A DNA stretch of 64,000 nt from Martinezella lusitana (GTDB lineage Bacteria > Pseudomonadota > Alphaproteobacteria > Rhizobiales > Rhizobiaceae): positions 62,001-126,000 of the forward strand of contig NZ_WUEY01000010.1 of NCBI RefSeq assembly GCF_010668395.1, written 5' to 3'. The notes below the pieces were generated by a model that worked only from the letters and a program-made list of their open reading frames with translations, did no database searches and was not told the DNA's origin. The translations under genes and the position numbers were made by a program. Within the stretch, counting starts at the first letter, position 1, and each line of letters begins with the position of its first letter. This document shows, one piece after another, positions 8,331-15,625 of this stretch.

Positions 8331-9401
8331 CTAGCCGGCAATTGTCTTCGTCACCGTCGGCGCCTGTTCGGCAATCCATTCGATTCCCAGTTTCTCCACG
8401 GTGCGCCCGGTCTCGCGAAAATTGCAACGGAATCCTGCGTTGACAAGATCGATCATCGCCGTCGTCAACGGTGTCGGGCAGCCGACGAGCCGCGCCAGAT
8501 CCTCGAAGGGCACGAGGTCGCAGGGCAGGTCCTCGGTAAGGTAGCGCATCTGCAGTTTCGGTCCGAAGCGCAGCACCTCCTCCAGCCGTGTGCCGGGCGG
8601 ATAGGCAAGAGCGTCGAAATCGGCGACCGGCAAAGGCGTGAGGCCGAGCGCCCGAACCACCGCCATGCGCTCCTTTTCGAAGGCCTGGGCAAGATTTACG
8701 ATATGATCCGTATAGGCCTCACTGAAATGCAGCACCCCGCAGGTGAGGTCGCCGTGATCCGAATTCAGCAGGCCGAGATGGCCGAGCATGACCGGCAGGT
8801 GGCCGAGGCTGTTCGGATTGTTAAGGCCGCATTGCAGCGCGTTCGGACCGATTTTCAACTCCGGCCACAGGGAGCCGATCCGCTCGATCGCGAATTCCGC
8901 ATCCCCGCTTGCGACCCCTGAAAGTTCCAGCCACAGCTTGTGGCTGCGCGCGACGACGTGGGCCGGGCTTGGGCGGCCTGAAAGATGGAGCGAGTTGATC
9001 GTCTCGACGATTTTCGGCCGGGCCGTGCAGCCGGCAGCGCGCAGGGCCTGCTGGAAGACGCGTCCTCCGCCGACATAGCCGCAATGCAGGACGACCAGGT
9101 GACGGTCGGTGAGCACGCTTGCCAGATAGCGCGCGACGTTCTCATGCTGATCCGCCGTCACGGAAACCATGATCGTCGTGGCGCGCGCCAACTCTCCCGG
9201 TTCGCTCGCCATGGGCGGCAGGGCCAGCAGGCCTTCGCCGAAAATACCGGAATAGAGGAAACCTCCTTGAGTGCGCACTGCCGCCTCGACGGCGGGATCA
9301 ACGTCATACCACGCGTCGACGTGCATGCCGCGAAGCGTGGCATGTGCTGCAAGCCCCGCGCCCGAAGCGCCCATTCCAACAAACGACCATCTATCCTGCA
9401 T
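8331..9401 (-). CDS. NAD(P)-dependent octopine/nopaline (opine) dehydrogenase-like protein
   Basis: ATG 9399-9401 follows GAGG at a 7-nt spacing. The 356-residue protein starts with a Rossmann motif, FVGMGASGAG, for NAD(P). The middle has the family's ETINSLHLSGRPSP and, where opine dehydrogenases have a conserved H/N-N-P-N...HP segment, NNPNSLGHLP. These enzymes reversibly join an amino acid and a 2-oxo acid by reductive amination; in catabolism they oxidise an N-(carboxyalkyl)amino acid. It is the first gene of the dehydrogenase-GntR-hydantoinase series, behind an AT-rich region. The link with ring-opening enzymes suggests catabolism of a cyclised amino-acid derivative; this is inference. 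Confidence 0.78.
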   Translation of the reverse strand: MQDRWSFVGMGASGAGLAAHATLRGMHVDAWYDVDPAVEAAVRTQGGFLYSGIFGEGLLALPPMASEPGELARATTIMVSVTADQHENVARYLASVLTDRHLVVLHCGYVGGGRVFQQALRAAGCTARPKIVETINSLHLSGRPSPAHVVARSHKLWLELSGVASGDAEFAIERIGSLWPELKIGPNALQCGLNNPNSLGHLPVMLGHLGLLNSDHGDLTCGVLHFSEAYTDHIVNLAQAFEKERMAVVRALGLTPLPVADFDALAYPPGTRLEEVLRFGPKLQMRYLTEDLPCDLVPFEDLARLVGCPTPLTTAMIDLVNAGFRCNFRETGRTVEKLGIEWIAEQAPTVTKTIAG

Positions 9402-9432
9402 CAAATATCCTCTTGCGGCCAGGTTTGATTTG

Positions 9433-9443
9433 TGATGTCATCA
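9433..9443. promoter_or_regulatory. Palindrome TGATGTCATCA upstream of the opine-dehydrogenase-like gene
   Basis: TGATGTCATCA has 5-bp inverted arms around a central T and lies about 30 bp upstream of the ATG at 9401. It is embedded in a longer imperfect symmetry that starts TTGTGATG and ends CATGACAA at about 9430-9457. The local sequence is AT-rich and fits a promoter/operator for the dehydrogenase-GntR-hydantoinase operon, perhaps under autoregulation by the GntR protein. Only the symmetry is observed; the binder is inferred. Confidence 0.4.
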
Positions 9444-9749
9444 TAACAACATGACAACTCGAGCTGTCAAGACTCGAAATAGGAGGAGGAACACGATGCA
9501 GCGGCGTCTTGAATAAGCTTGCTGACAGGAGTGCGAGGGAGGGCTCGCACGGCAGCCATGGCGAAAAATCGGGAGAGGCAAGCTGATGAACTGAAAGGTT
9601 CATAAGCGGGTCGCTGCTCGCGATGCTATTGCCGCACGGAAAGGAAATAGCCGGCCGACGCTCGGCGGTCTGTTTCCCCGAGCCGCTCCCCCTTCTTCCC
9701 CGGCACCAATCCAGTTCTTGCAGCGACCTGCCTCTTTGCCTTCGGCTTG

Positions 9750-9923
9750 CGCCTTGGGAGGTTCGCGCAGATTCCGGTCATCGACCGGGCTCTTCAATGT
9801 CTCTTCATGGCCGATGGGCAGGTGGTCGAAGAAAGTGTGTCAGGCGAGCTTCTCGCCGATCCGAAGCATGAGCCATCCAGGAATTTCTCCGCAGACTTCT
9901 CCAACGACCAGAAAGAAGCTCGC
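9750..9923 (+). pseudogene. Remnant of the 3' end of an amino-acid-type ABC ATPase gene
   Basis: Read in frame with the following binding-protein gene, this stretch encodes LFMADGQVVEESVSGELLADPKHEPSRNF in pieces that align with the C-terminus of the intact ATPase at 3270-4037 (IFMADGEIVEQ, GEVLLDPKHDRTREF). Before it, RFAQIPVIDRA resembles GFAREVCDRV with small insertions. Nothing upstream carries Walker or signature motifs and there is no plausible start, so only about the last 50 codons survive. The frame runs without a stop into the binding-protein gene, which has its own ATG and signal peptide at 9924. The leftover shows that this binding protein once followed an ATPase gene. Confidence 0.75.
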
Positions 9924-10850
9924 ATGAAACTGCACAGACACGCATTCCTCGCCGTTGCCTTCGTGGCCGGGACTTCGGCCTTCGGCAGCGCCTTTTCAGC
10001 CGCGGCTGCCGATGCCACCGATCAGACCGTGGTCGGCAAGACCATAGCGAAGGACGAGGCGATCGCCGCCCTCGTTCCCGCCAAGTTCAAGGGCGCATTG
10101 CGCTTCGTCACTTCGGCCCCCTATCCGCCCTTCGAATATTATGACGAAACGAACAAGCTGGTGGGTATCGATATCGACGTGGCACACGCCATCGCCGCGA
10201 AGATGGGCGTAGCGATCACCTTCGACAATACGCAGTTCGACGGCATTATCCCCGGCATCCAGGCTCGCAAATACGAAGTCATCGCCTCCTCCATGGGCGA
10301 TACGGTGGAGCGCGAGAAAGTGCTCAACTTCATTGACTACACCACGCTCGGCAATGTCGTCCTCGCGCGGGCGCATGACCAGTCGATCAACGATCTCACC
10401 GATTTGTGCGGCAAGATCGTCACCCGCCAGAGCGGGGACGTCTTCGCCACCTTCATCGACAAAGTTCAGCCCCAGTGCAGCAACGCGGGCAAGGCGAAGA
10501 TCACCATCAAGACGCTGCCGGATTCCAACGCCGCGTTGCTTGCAATCAAGAGCGGCTCGGCCGATGCGCAGATCGTCAATATGTCGGCGGCCGAAAGCCT
10601 CGTTGCCGCCAAGGAGAATGCCGGTCTGTTCCGCATCGTCAAGTCCGCGAACAGAGCCTATGGCTGGAGCCCGCAGAACGGTGGTTTCGGTGTCCTGAAA
10701 TCGGAAACCGGCCTTACCGCGGCCATCGAGGCGGCGATGAAGGCGATCAAGGCTGACGGCACGCTGGCGGCTATTGCCGAATATTACGGCCAGCCCAGCG
10801 TCATCATCGACAAGGTGGGCGTCAATACGCCGACAGACGGCGAGATGTGA
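9924..10850 (+). CDS. ABC transporter substrate-binding protein, amino-acid type (family 3), orphan
   Basis: From ATG 9924 the protein has 308 residues. An N-terminal Sec signal of about 29 residues ends SAAAA; the weak ribosome site is AGAAAGAAG. The mature part has the family 3 ligand-site pattern SAPYPPFEYYDETNKLVG and the NFIDYTTLG and DLCGK blocks, and is a paralogue of the protein at 2309-3247. No permease or complete ATPase lies beside it; a degraded ATPase end precedes it. It may therefore feed the transporter encoded at 3270-5005 on the opposite strand, widening its substrate range. A strong hairpin follows at 10873-10903. Confidence 0.9.
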   Translation: MKLHRHAFLAVAFVAGTSAFGSAFSAAAADATDQTVVGKTIAKDEAIAALVPAKFKGALRFVTSAPYPPFEYYDETNKLVGIDIDVAHAIAAKMGVAITFDNTQFDGIIPGIQARKYEVIASSMGDTVEREKVLNFIDYTTLGNVVLARAHDQSINDLTDLCGKIVTRQSGDVFATFIDKVQPQCSNAGKAKITIKTLPDSNAALLAIKSGSADAQIVNMSAAESLVAAKENAGLFRIVKSANRAYGWSPQNGGFGVLKSETGLTAAIEAAMKAIKADGTLAAIAEYYGQPSVIIDKVGVNTPTDGEM

Positions 10851-10872
10851 CCGGCTGACGGCGGAGTATCCC

Positions 10873-10903
10873 GCGGGAGGGCGGTTGCTTGCCGCCCTCC
10901 CGC
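10873..10903 (+). terminator. Strong GC hairpin after the binding-protein gene
   Basis: A perfect 12-bp inverted repeat (GCGGGAGGGCGG and its complement) encloses the loop TTGCTTG, 22 bp after the stop codon. There is no T-run behind it, so it may act less as a classical terminator than as a 3' stabilising hairpin, which is common after binding-protein genes. Confidence 0.6.
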
Positions 10904-10925
10904 AAATGGAGGAACAGGGCATAGA

Positions 10926-11804
10926 ATGATGGATAGTTTGAGAATTTCGTGCGCGCACGATCTTGCCTATGTCCCGCAATATGCGGGTCTGGCGACGGGG
11001 CGGTTTGCGGGTCGGTCGATCGATCTGGTTTTCTACAAGAGCAACGGCACGGTCGAAGACACGGTCGGCGCGGTCAACAGGGGCGATGTCGATATCTTGC
11101 TCGGCAGTTGCGTCTACGGCTTGCGGCTGGCGGAAACCGGCATGAGCCCGGTTATCGTCGCGCAGAGCAACCAGCAGACGCGGCATGTGCTGGCGCAGCG
11201 CAAGGACGGGACCAAGGCGTTCGGCTGGTCCGACCTGCGCGGCAAGAGCATCGTCGTCTATCCGGGCGAGGCGCCGACGGCATGGGCTGCCTTTACCTAT
11301 GCGCTCGCGCAGGCGGGCCTTTCGCTCGGGGACGTCAAGCTGATATTCGGCTTCACCGCCAAGGACGCCGTTGCCGAGTTCATTCGCGGGGTCGGCGATG
11401 TGTTCTTCGTCGATGGCGAGGTGGCGCTCCACGATGCGTTGCGCGTGGTTCTGCCCGTCTGCCAGCAGGCGGGGCGTCTTCCCTGGAGCGTCTATATGGC
11501 AGATCGCTCGCTGCACGAGCGCAAGGGGTCAGTCCTCGACCGCTTTGCCACGGCGTTGGACGATACGCAGAAATGGCTCGCCGCCCAGAGCGCGGATACG
11601 GTCGCCCGTGTCGTTGCGCCTTACTTCCCGCAATACACGCCCGAGCGCCTGGAAGCGATCGTCGCGTTCTACCAGTCAATCGGCCTGTGGGCGACGACAA
11701 GTACGGTGCAGCGCGATCAGCTGGCACGCTGGTCGCAGGCCCTGCAGCTCGGCGGACTTCTGGCATCGGACAGGCAACTGACGGATTATCTCGGTGTTGT
11801 CTGA
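10926..11804 (+). CDS. NMT1/THI5-like (NitT/TauT-type) substrate-binding protein, no signal peptide
   Basis: The 292-residue product begins MMDSLRISCAHDLAYVPQYAGLATGRF, the typical opening of NMT1/SsuA/TauA-like binding proteins, and contains GDVDILLGS, LRGKSIVVYPGEAPTAWAA and a C-terminal helix-rich lobe. These proteins bind sulfonates, nitrate, pyrimidine precursors or similar molecules for import. Two oddities stand out. The mature-type sequence starts right at the initiator Met with no export signal, and no permease or ATPase gene of this class is nearby. It may be a cytoplasmic ligand-binding or enzyme-like member such as THI5-type proteins. It lies 81 bp before the beta-lactamase-fold hydrolase. 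Confidence 0.8.
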   Translation: MMDSLRISCAHDLAYVPQYAGLATGRFAGRSIDLVFYKSNGTVEDTVGAVNRGDVDILLGSCVYGLRLAETGMSPVIVAQSNQQTRHVLAQRKDGTKAFGWSDLRGKSIVVYPGEAPTAWAAFTYALAQAGLSLGDVKLIFGFTAKDAVAEFIRGVGDVFFVDGEVALHDALRVVLPVCQQAGRLPWSVYMADRSLHERKGSVLDRFATALDDTQKWLAAQSADTVARVVAPYFPQYTPERLEAIVAFYQSIGLWATTSTVQRDQLARWSQALQLGGLLASDRQLTDYLGVV

Positions 11805-11885
11805 TCGACCGTTGCACGACCTTCACGCCTGCGTGCAGCAAACGAAAACCATCGCGCGCCGAGCGCCGGAAGGGAGCGTCTTTTC

Positions 11886-13229
11886 ATGTTGAACCTGCTT
11901 CAGGATTGGCTTGACGCGACCGGCGCGCCCGGCGTTTCCGTCGCGATCGACGATGGCCAAACAATCCGCTGCTTCTGCGCCGGGATGGCGGATGTGCGCA
12001 CCGGCGCAGCCGTCGTCGAGGAGACCGCCTTCCAGCTCGGCTCCGTTTCCAAGTCGATCACCGCTTTTCTCCTGGTGGAAGCCCTGTCGGACAAGGAAAT
12101 GAAGCTCGATACGCCGGTCGTGGACATCGCGCCGGATCTCAGGGCGAGCAATGAATACGCCTTCCACGACACGACGGTCGGTCACCTCCTCAGCCATACC
12201 TCGGGTCTGGATTCCCAATGGTGGGTGGATATGGGGCAGGGGGCGGGCGCCCGCCGGGCCGCCGCCCGTGCGATCGTCTCTCTGCCCTTGATCGCGCCGC
12301 CGGGCGAGCTCTTCTCCTATTCCAACTCGGGATATGTCCTTGCAGGATATCTTACCGAGATCCTGACCGGCCAGCGCTGGGAGGAGTTCGCAGAGGATCG
12401 TATCGCCCGGTTCCTCGGGTCGCACTCCATTTCGGCGCGCCCTGACCGTATCCTGATCCGACCGATAGCTGCCGGATACGCCGCGCCGCCGGATGGCGGG
12501 GAAGCGCGCCATACGGCACATTGGTATGCACCCGCGGCGCTGTCACCCGGCGGAGGACTTGCCGGGACTCCCGCCGATATTGCGAGGCTGATGCGGCTCA
12601 TACGAGCGCGTTTGATGGCGCCTCCGTTGCCCATCGTACCAACCGTAGGATGGCGTTACGCGGGCTGGGGACCGGGGTTGGCGCGCTATCGGCTTGGTGA
12701 AACATCTTATTGCCGGGGGCACGATGGAACCACTGCCGGCCAGGTATGCGCCGTGCGGCTGCGCGAAGATCACCCCGGTACGGTGGTCGTGGCAGCCAAT
12801 GCCGTCTGGGCAGCGTCACAGATCGGCGCGCTGGCCGAAGATATCCTGCGAGCGACCTGGGGGCTTGCCGATCCGCCGCCTTTGCCGCAGTCCGATCCGC
12901 TGTCAGGCTATGCGCATTGGCAGTTGCCCGCGGACACGAATTTGGCGGGTCGATATACCCGCCTGAACGCAACGATGACCATAACGACTGCACCGGACGA
13001 GATCGCTGTCGAGGAACTGTATTCGCCGCAGGACGCCATGAACTGGTTCGGTGTAGAAGCCGGCGGCGGGACGAAGCCGGTCCGCGAGCGGTTGCGGCGA
13101 ACGGCACCATATTCCTATGCTTCGACCGGCAAGGAGCTCCATTTCCTCCGTCATCCCGACGACCGCGCTCGGCTTTATGTTCATGATGGAATGCGCGCAA
13201 GCGTAAGGACCAATCGGTCCTGGACATAA
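11886..13229 (+). CDS. Serine beta-lactamase-fold hydrolase (class C/esterase-like), complete
   Basis: The 447-residue product carries all three active-site elements of the family: S53-V-S-K56, Y145-S-N147 and H279-D-G281 (RGHDGTTAG). A beta-rich C-terminal region of about 100 residues follows the hydrolase domain. There is no signal peptide, as in cytoplasmic EstB-like esterases or D-aminopeptidases. It is a paralogue of the truncated gene at 1-589, and the two bracket the whole amide/ureide block. The gene follows the NMT1-like protein on the same strand. The substrate, probably an ester, lactam or peptide produced in this pathway, is unknown. Confidence 0.9.
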   Translation: MLNLLQDWLDATGAPGVSVAIDDGQTIRCFCAGMADVRTGAAVVEETAFQLGSVSKSITAFLLVEALSDKEMKLDTPVVDIAPDLRASNEYAFHDTTVGHLLSHTSGLDSQWWVDMGQGAGARRAAARAIVSLPLIAPPGELFSYSNSGYVLAGYLTEILTGQRWEEFAEDRIARFLGSHSISARPDRILIRPIAAGYAAPPDGGEARHTAHWYAPAALSPGGGLAGTPADIARLMRLIRARLMAPPLPIVPTVGWRYAGWGPGLARYRLGETSYCRGHDGTTAGQVCAVRLREDHPGTVVVAANAVWAASQIGALAEDILRATWGLADPPPLPQSDPLSGYAHWQLPADTNLAGRYTRLNATMTITTAPDEIAVEELYSPQDAMNWFGVEAGGGTKPVRERLRRTAPYSYASTGKELHFLRHPDDRARLYVHDGMRASVRTNRSWT

Positions 13230-13653
13230 GGCTTGAGCTGAAGCGTGCATTTTTGGCTGGCGACCTGTGACCATCGCAGACCCCCACGAGCCACCTCCGA
13301 CGATGGTGACTTTCCGGATCGTCACGTCATGGCGGATGGTGCAGCCCCAGGCAAAACCGGCATCGCCGCCCAGATTGAAGACATGGAAGAGCCAGTGCCC
13401 GATTGCAGGCGCGCGGACGAGCGCAATGCGAGGCGGCAGCGTCGTTCTTGGGGGGCGACCGTTGCGCTAAGCGCGGATTTTGCAATCGAAAGGCCCCCGT
13501 TCCATCGGGGTGAACTCGGGCGGCAAAGCGCCTGTTTTTGAAGGTGCTGAAGCTAAGACGAACTTAGCATTAGGTGCTTGTTAACCAACTTAAGTTTAAA
13601 GATTCTTAATCGAAGGGCACACCGCTCTTCCAATCTTTGCGAACAAATCGGTA
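13230..13653. other. 424-bp stretch between hydrolase and transpeptidase genes
   Basis: Apart from the doubtful oxidoreductase fragment at 13265-13325, I see no convincing gene here. GC content drops sharply at about 13550-13620 (runs such as TTAACCAACTTAAGTTTAAAG), which is the likely promoter region of the transpeptidase gene. Confidence 0.5.
13265..13325 (-). pseudogene. Possible 5' fragment of a Rossmann-fold oxidoreductase gene
   Basis: On the minus strand, ATG 13323-13325 opens the frame MTIRKVTIVGGGSWGSAMV, which looks like the first beta strand and GGGSWG dinucleotide loop of an FAD- or NAD-binding protein. After about 20 codons the resemblance ends and the frame runs through the 3' end of the hydrolase gene. 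No ribosome site is visible. It may be a vestige of a gene truncated when this end of the block was joined, or chance similarity. Confidence 0.3.
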
Positions 13654-15378
13654 ATGTCGATTATTCACGCTCTAAGTGCAAACAGCGGTCGCCTTGTAAG
13701 GCTCACCTTTGGTCCCGGAGGCCGCCAACGCCCGCCTGCGCGGGTCACAGGCAAATCCAAGCTTGCCAAGGCCCGTATCATGATGCTTGGCGGCGGACTG
13801 GTTGTTTGCTATGCGGCGATCTTCGCAAGGCTCACCTATTTCGATCTGGAGCCAAAGGCCGATACCTCATCGATCCCGCCCGATCATGTGACTGCCGCGC
13901 GTCCCGACATCGTCGATCGAAATGGCGAGCTGCTCGCGACCGATATCCGCACCGTCTCGATGTTTGCCGAGCCGAACCGTGTGGTTGATCCGGACGAAGC
14001 GGTGGAAAAGATCGCCTCGGTTTTCCCCGACATCGATCGCAAGTCGCTGTACAAGAAGCTTGCCGACAGCCGCTCGCACTTCGCCTGGCTGCGGCGCCAG
14101 CTGACGCCGAAGCAGCAGAGCGATATCCTCGCTCTCGGCATACCGGCGATCGGATTCCGCCCGGAAGTGAAGCGCTTCTATCCGGGCGGCCGCACCGCCG
14201 CCCATATCCTCGGCTATGTCGATATCGACAATCACGGCGTTGCCGGCATGGAGAAATATCTCGACATGCAGGGCCTTTCGGATCTCGATTCCACGGGCCT
14301 GACGAGCCGCGACACGCTGGAGCCGGTAAAGCTTTCGGTCGATCTGCGCGTCCAGAACGTCGTGCACGACGTCGTCACCAATGCGCTCGATCTCTATAAG
14401 GGCAAGGCGGCGGGCGCCGTGGTGCTGGATATCCATACAGGAGAGGTTCTGGCGATGGCCTCGGCTCCTGACTTCGATCCGAACGATCCGCAGGCGACAG
14501 GCAGCGACGGCTGGCTCAATCGCATGTCGAACGGCACGTTCGAAATGGGTTCGACGTTCAAGACCTTCTCGATGGCGATGGCCTTTGACGTCGGTGCCGT
14601 GAAGATGACGGATACGTTCGATGCGTCTGCCCCGCTGCACTATGGTGGCTTCATCATCCACGACGACCACGACGTGCCGCGCCGATGGCTGACCGTACCG
14701 GAAATCTTCCGCTATTCCTCCAATATCGGCACGGCCAAGATGATGGATCGCGTCGGCATGGACAATCAGAAGGCCTATCTCACGCGCTTCGGCCTCTTGA
14801 GCAAATTGCAGACGGAATTGCCTGAGGTCAAAATGCCGACCCAACCTCGCGTCTGGAAGAAGATCAACTCCATTACGATTTCCTTCGGCCATGGCGTCGC
14901 CACGACACCGTTGCAGACTGCGGTCGCAGGGGCCGCGCTTATGGATGGCGGCGAGCTGATCGAGCCGACCTTCCTGCCCCGGACGATCGAGGAGGCGGAA
15001 AAGGTGGAAACCCCGATCGTCAAGCCTGGCACCAGCGATATCATCCGCTCGCTGTTCAAGCTGAACGGCGAGGAGGGTTCCGGTAAGCCGGCTAACGTTC
15101 CCGGCTATCATGTCGGCGGCAAGACGGGCACGGCCAACAAGGTCATTCACGGCGTCTATTCCCACAAGCTGAGCTTCAACTCCTTCCTCGGCGCCTTCCC
15201 GATCGAGCATCCGAAATATGTCGTGCTCGCCTTTGTGGACCAGCCGCTGACCGGCGAGCATAACCTGACCTTCGCCACGAACACGGCGGCGCCGATGGTG
15301 CGCGACATCATCAAGCAGGCTGCCCCCATGCTCGGCGTCGAGCCGGATTTCGGGACGAATGTAATCGCCTCCTATTAA
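13654..15378 (+). CDS. Peptidoglycan D,D-transpeptidase, FtsI/PBP3-like
   Basis: The 574-residue protein has a short basic cytoplasmic tail, one membrane anchor (about 42-63), a PBP dimer domain and a penicillin-binding transpeptidase domain. The active-site motifs are S300-T-F-K303, S355-S-N357 and K490-T-G. The acyl-enzyme Ser cross-links stem peptides in the periplasm during septal wall synthesis. FtsI normally sits in the division and cell-wall (dcw) cluster; here it stands alone among transport operons, so it is probably an additional paralogue. No clear ribosome site precedes the ATG. The alternative start at M43-M44 would remove the cytoplasmic tail. Confidence 0.92.
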   Translation: MSIIHALSANSGRLVRLTFGPGGRQRPPARVTGKSKLAKARIMMLGGGLVVCYAAIFARLTYFDLEPKADTSSIPPDHVTAARPDIVDRNGELLATDIRTVSMFAEPNRVVDPDEAVEKIASVFPDIDRKSLYKKLADSRSHFAWLRRQLTPKQQSDILALGIPAIGFRPEVKRFYPGGRTAAHILGYVDIDNHGVAGMEKYLDMQGLSDLDSTGLTSRDTLEPVKLSVDLRVQNVVHDVVTNALDLYKGKAAGAVVLDIHTGEVLAMASAPDFDPNDPQATGSDGWLNRMSNGTFEMGSTFKTFSMAMAFDVGAVKMTDTFDASAPLHYGGFIIHDDHDVPRRWLTVPEIFRYSSNIGTAKMMDRVGMDNQKAYLTRFGLLSKLQTELPEVKMPTQPRVWKKINSITISFGHGVATTPLQTAVAGAALMDGGELIEPTFLPRTIEEAEKVETPIVKPGTSDIIRSLFKLNGEEGSGKPANVPGYHVGGKTGTANKVIHGVYSHKLSFNSFLGAFPIEHPKYVVLAFVDQPLTGEHNLTFATNTAAPMVRDIIKQAAPMLGVEPDFGTNVIASY

Positions 15379-15594
15379 ATTCGCCGCGCCCAATTAGTCC
15401 TTTGGAAATCGGCGTTTCCCCGTATGAAATGCCGGAGCCCGCTTTCGATGAACGGTCTGTAGCGGGCCCCAGGATTTCATCGGACAGCAGCATGGCGGTT
15501 CGTTGGTTGATACCCCGCGCGTCCGGTCGCCGAACGAGGGTAGAGCCGTCCCAAACGACAAAGATGGTTGACAAGGAAGTTCGGGTGAATGTAT

Positions 15595-15612
15595 TGGGTA
15601 ATCGATAACCCA
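15595..15612. promoter_or_regulatory. LacI-type operator in front of the regulator gene
   Basis: TGGGTAATCGATAACCCA is an 18-bp palindrome with one mismatched pair and a central CG, the usual form of a LacI-family operator. It ends just before the AAGGAGGG ribosome site of the regulator, so binding should block its own transcription. A related site, GTAAACGTTTAC, lies at the start of the downstream transport operon. Confidence 0.7.
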
Positions 15613-15625
15613 AGGAGGGGTGCGG

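Noticed and set aside
9747..9923. Long N-terminus for the orphan binding protein
   Set aside because: The sequence before ATG 9924 matches an ATPase C-terminus and would bury the signal peptide, so it is not part of this protein.
9996..11516. 506-codon minus-strand frame opposite two binding-protein genes
   Set aside because: The plus-strand proteins have clear family motifs; the antisense product is Arg/Asp rich without any fold signature.
13867..15393. 508-codon minus-strand frame opposite the transpeptidase gene
   Set aside because: The plus strand has SxxK, SxN and KTG in order; the antisense frame is a mirror of codon bias.
15311..15613. 100-codon minus-strand frame upstream of the LacI gene
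   Set aside because: It lies over the regulator's operator and the transpeptidase 3' end and shows no domain.
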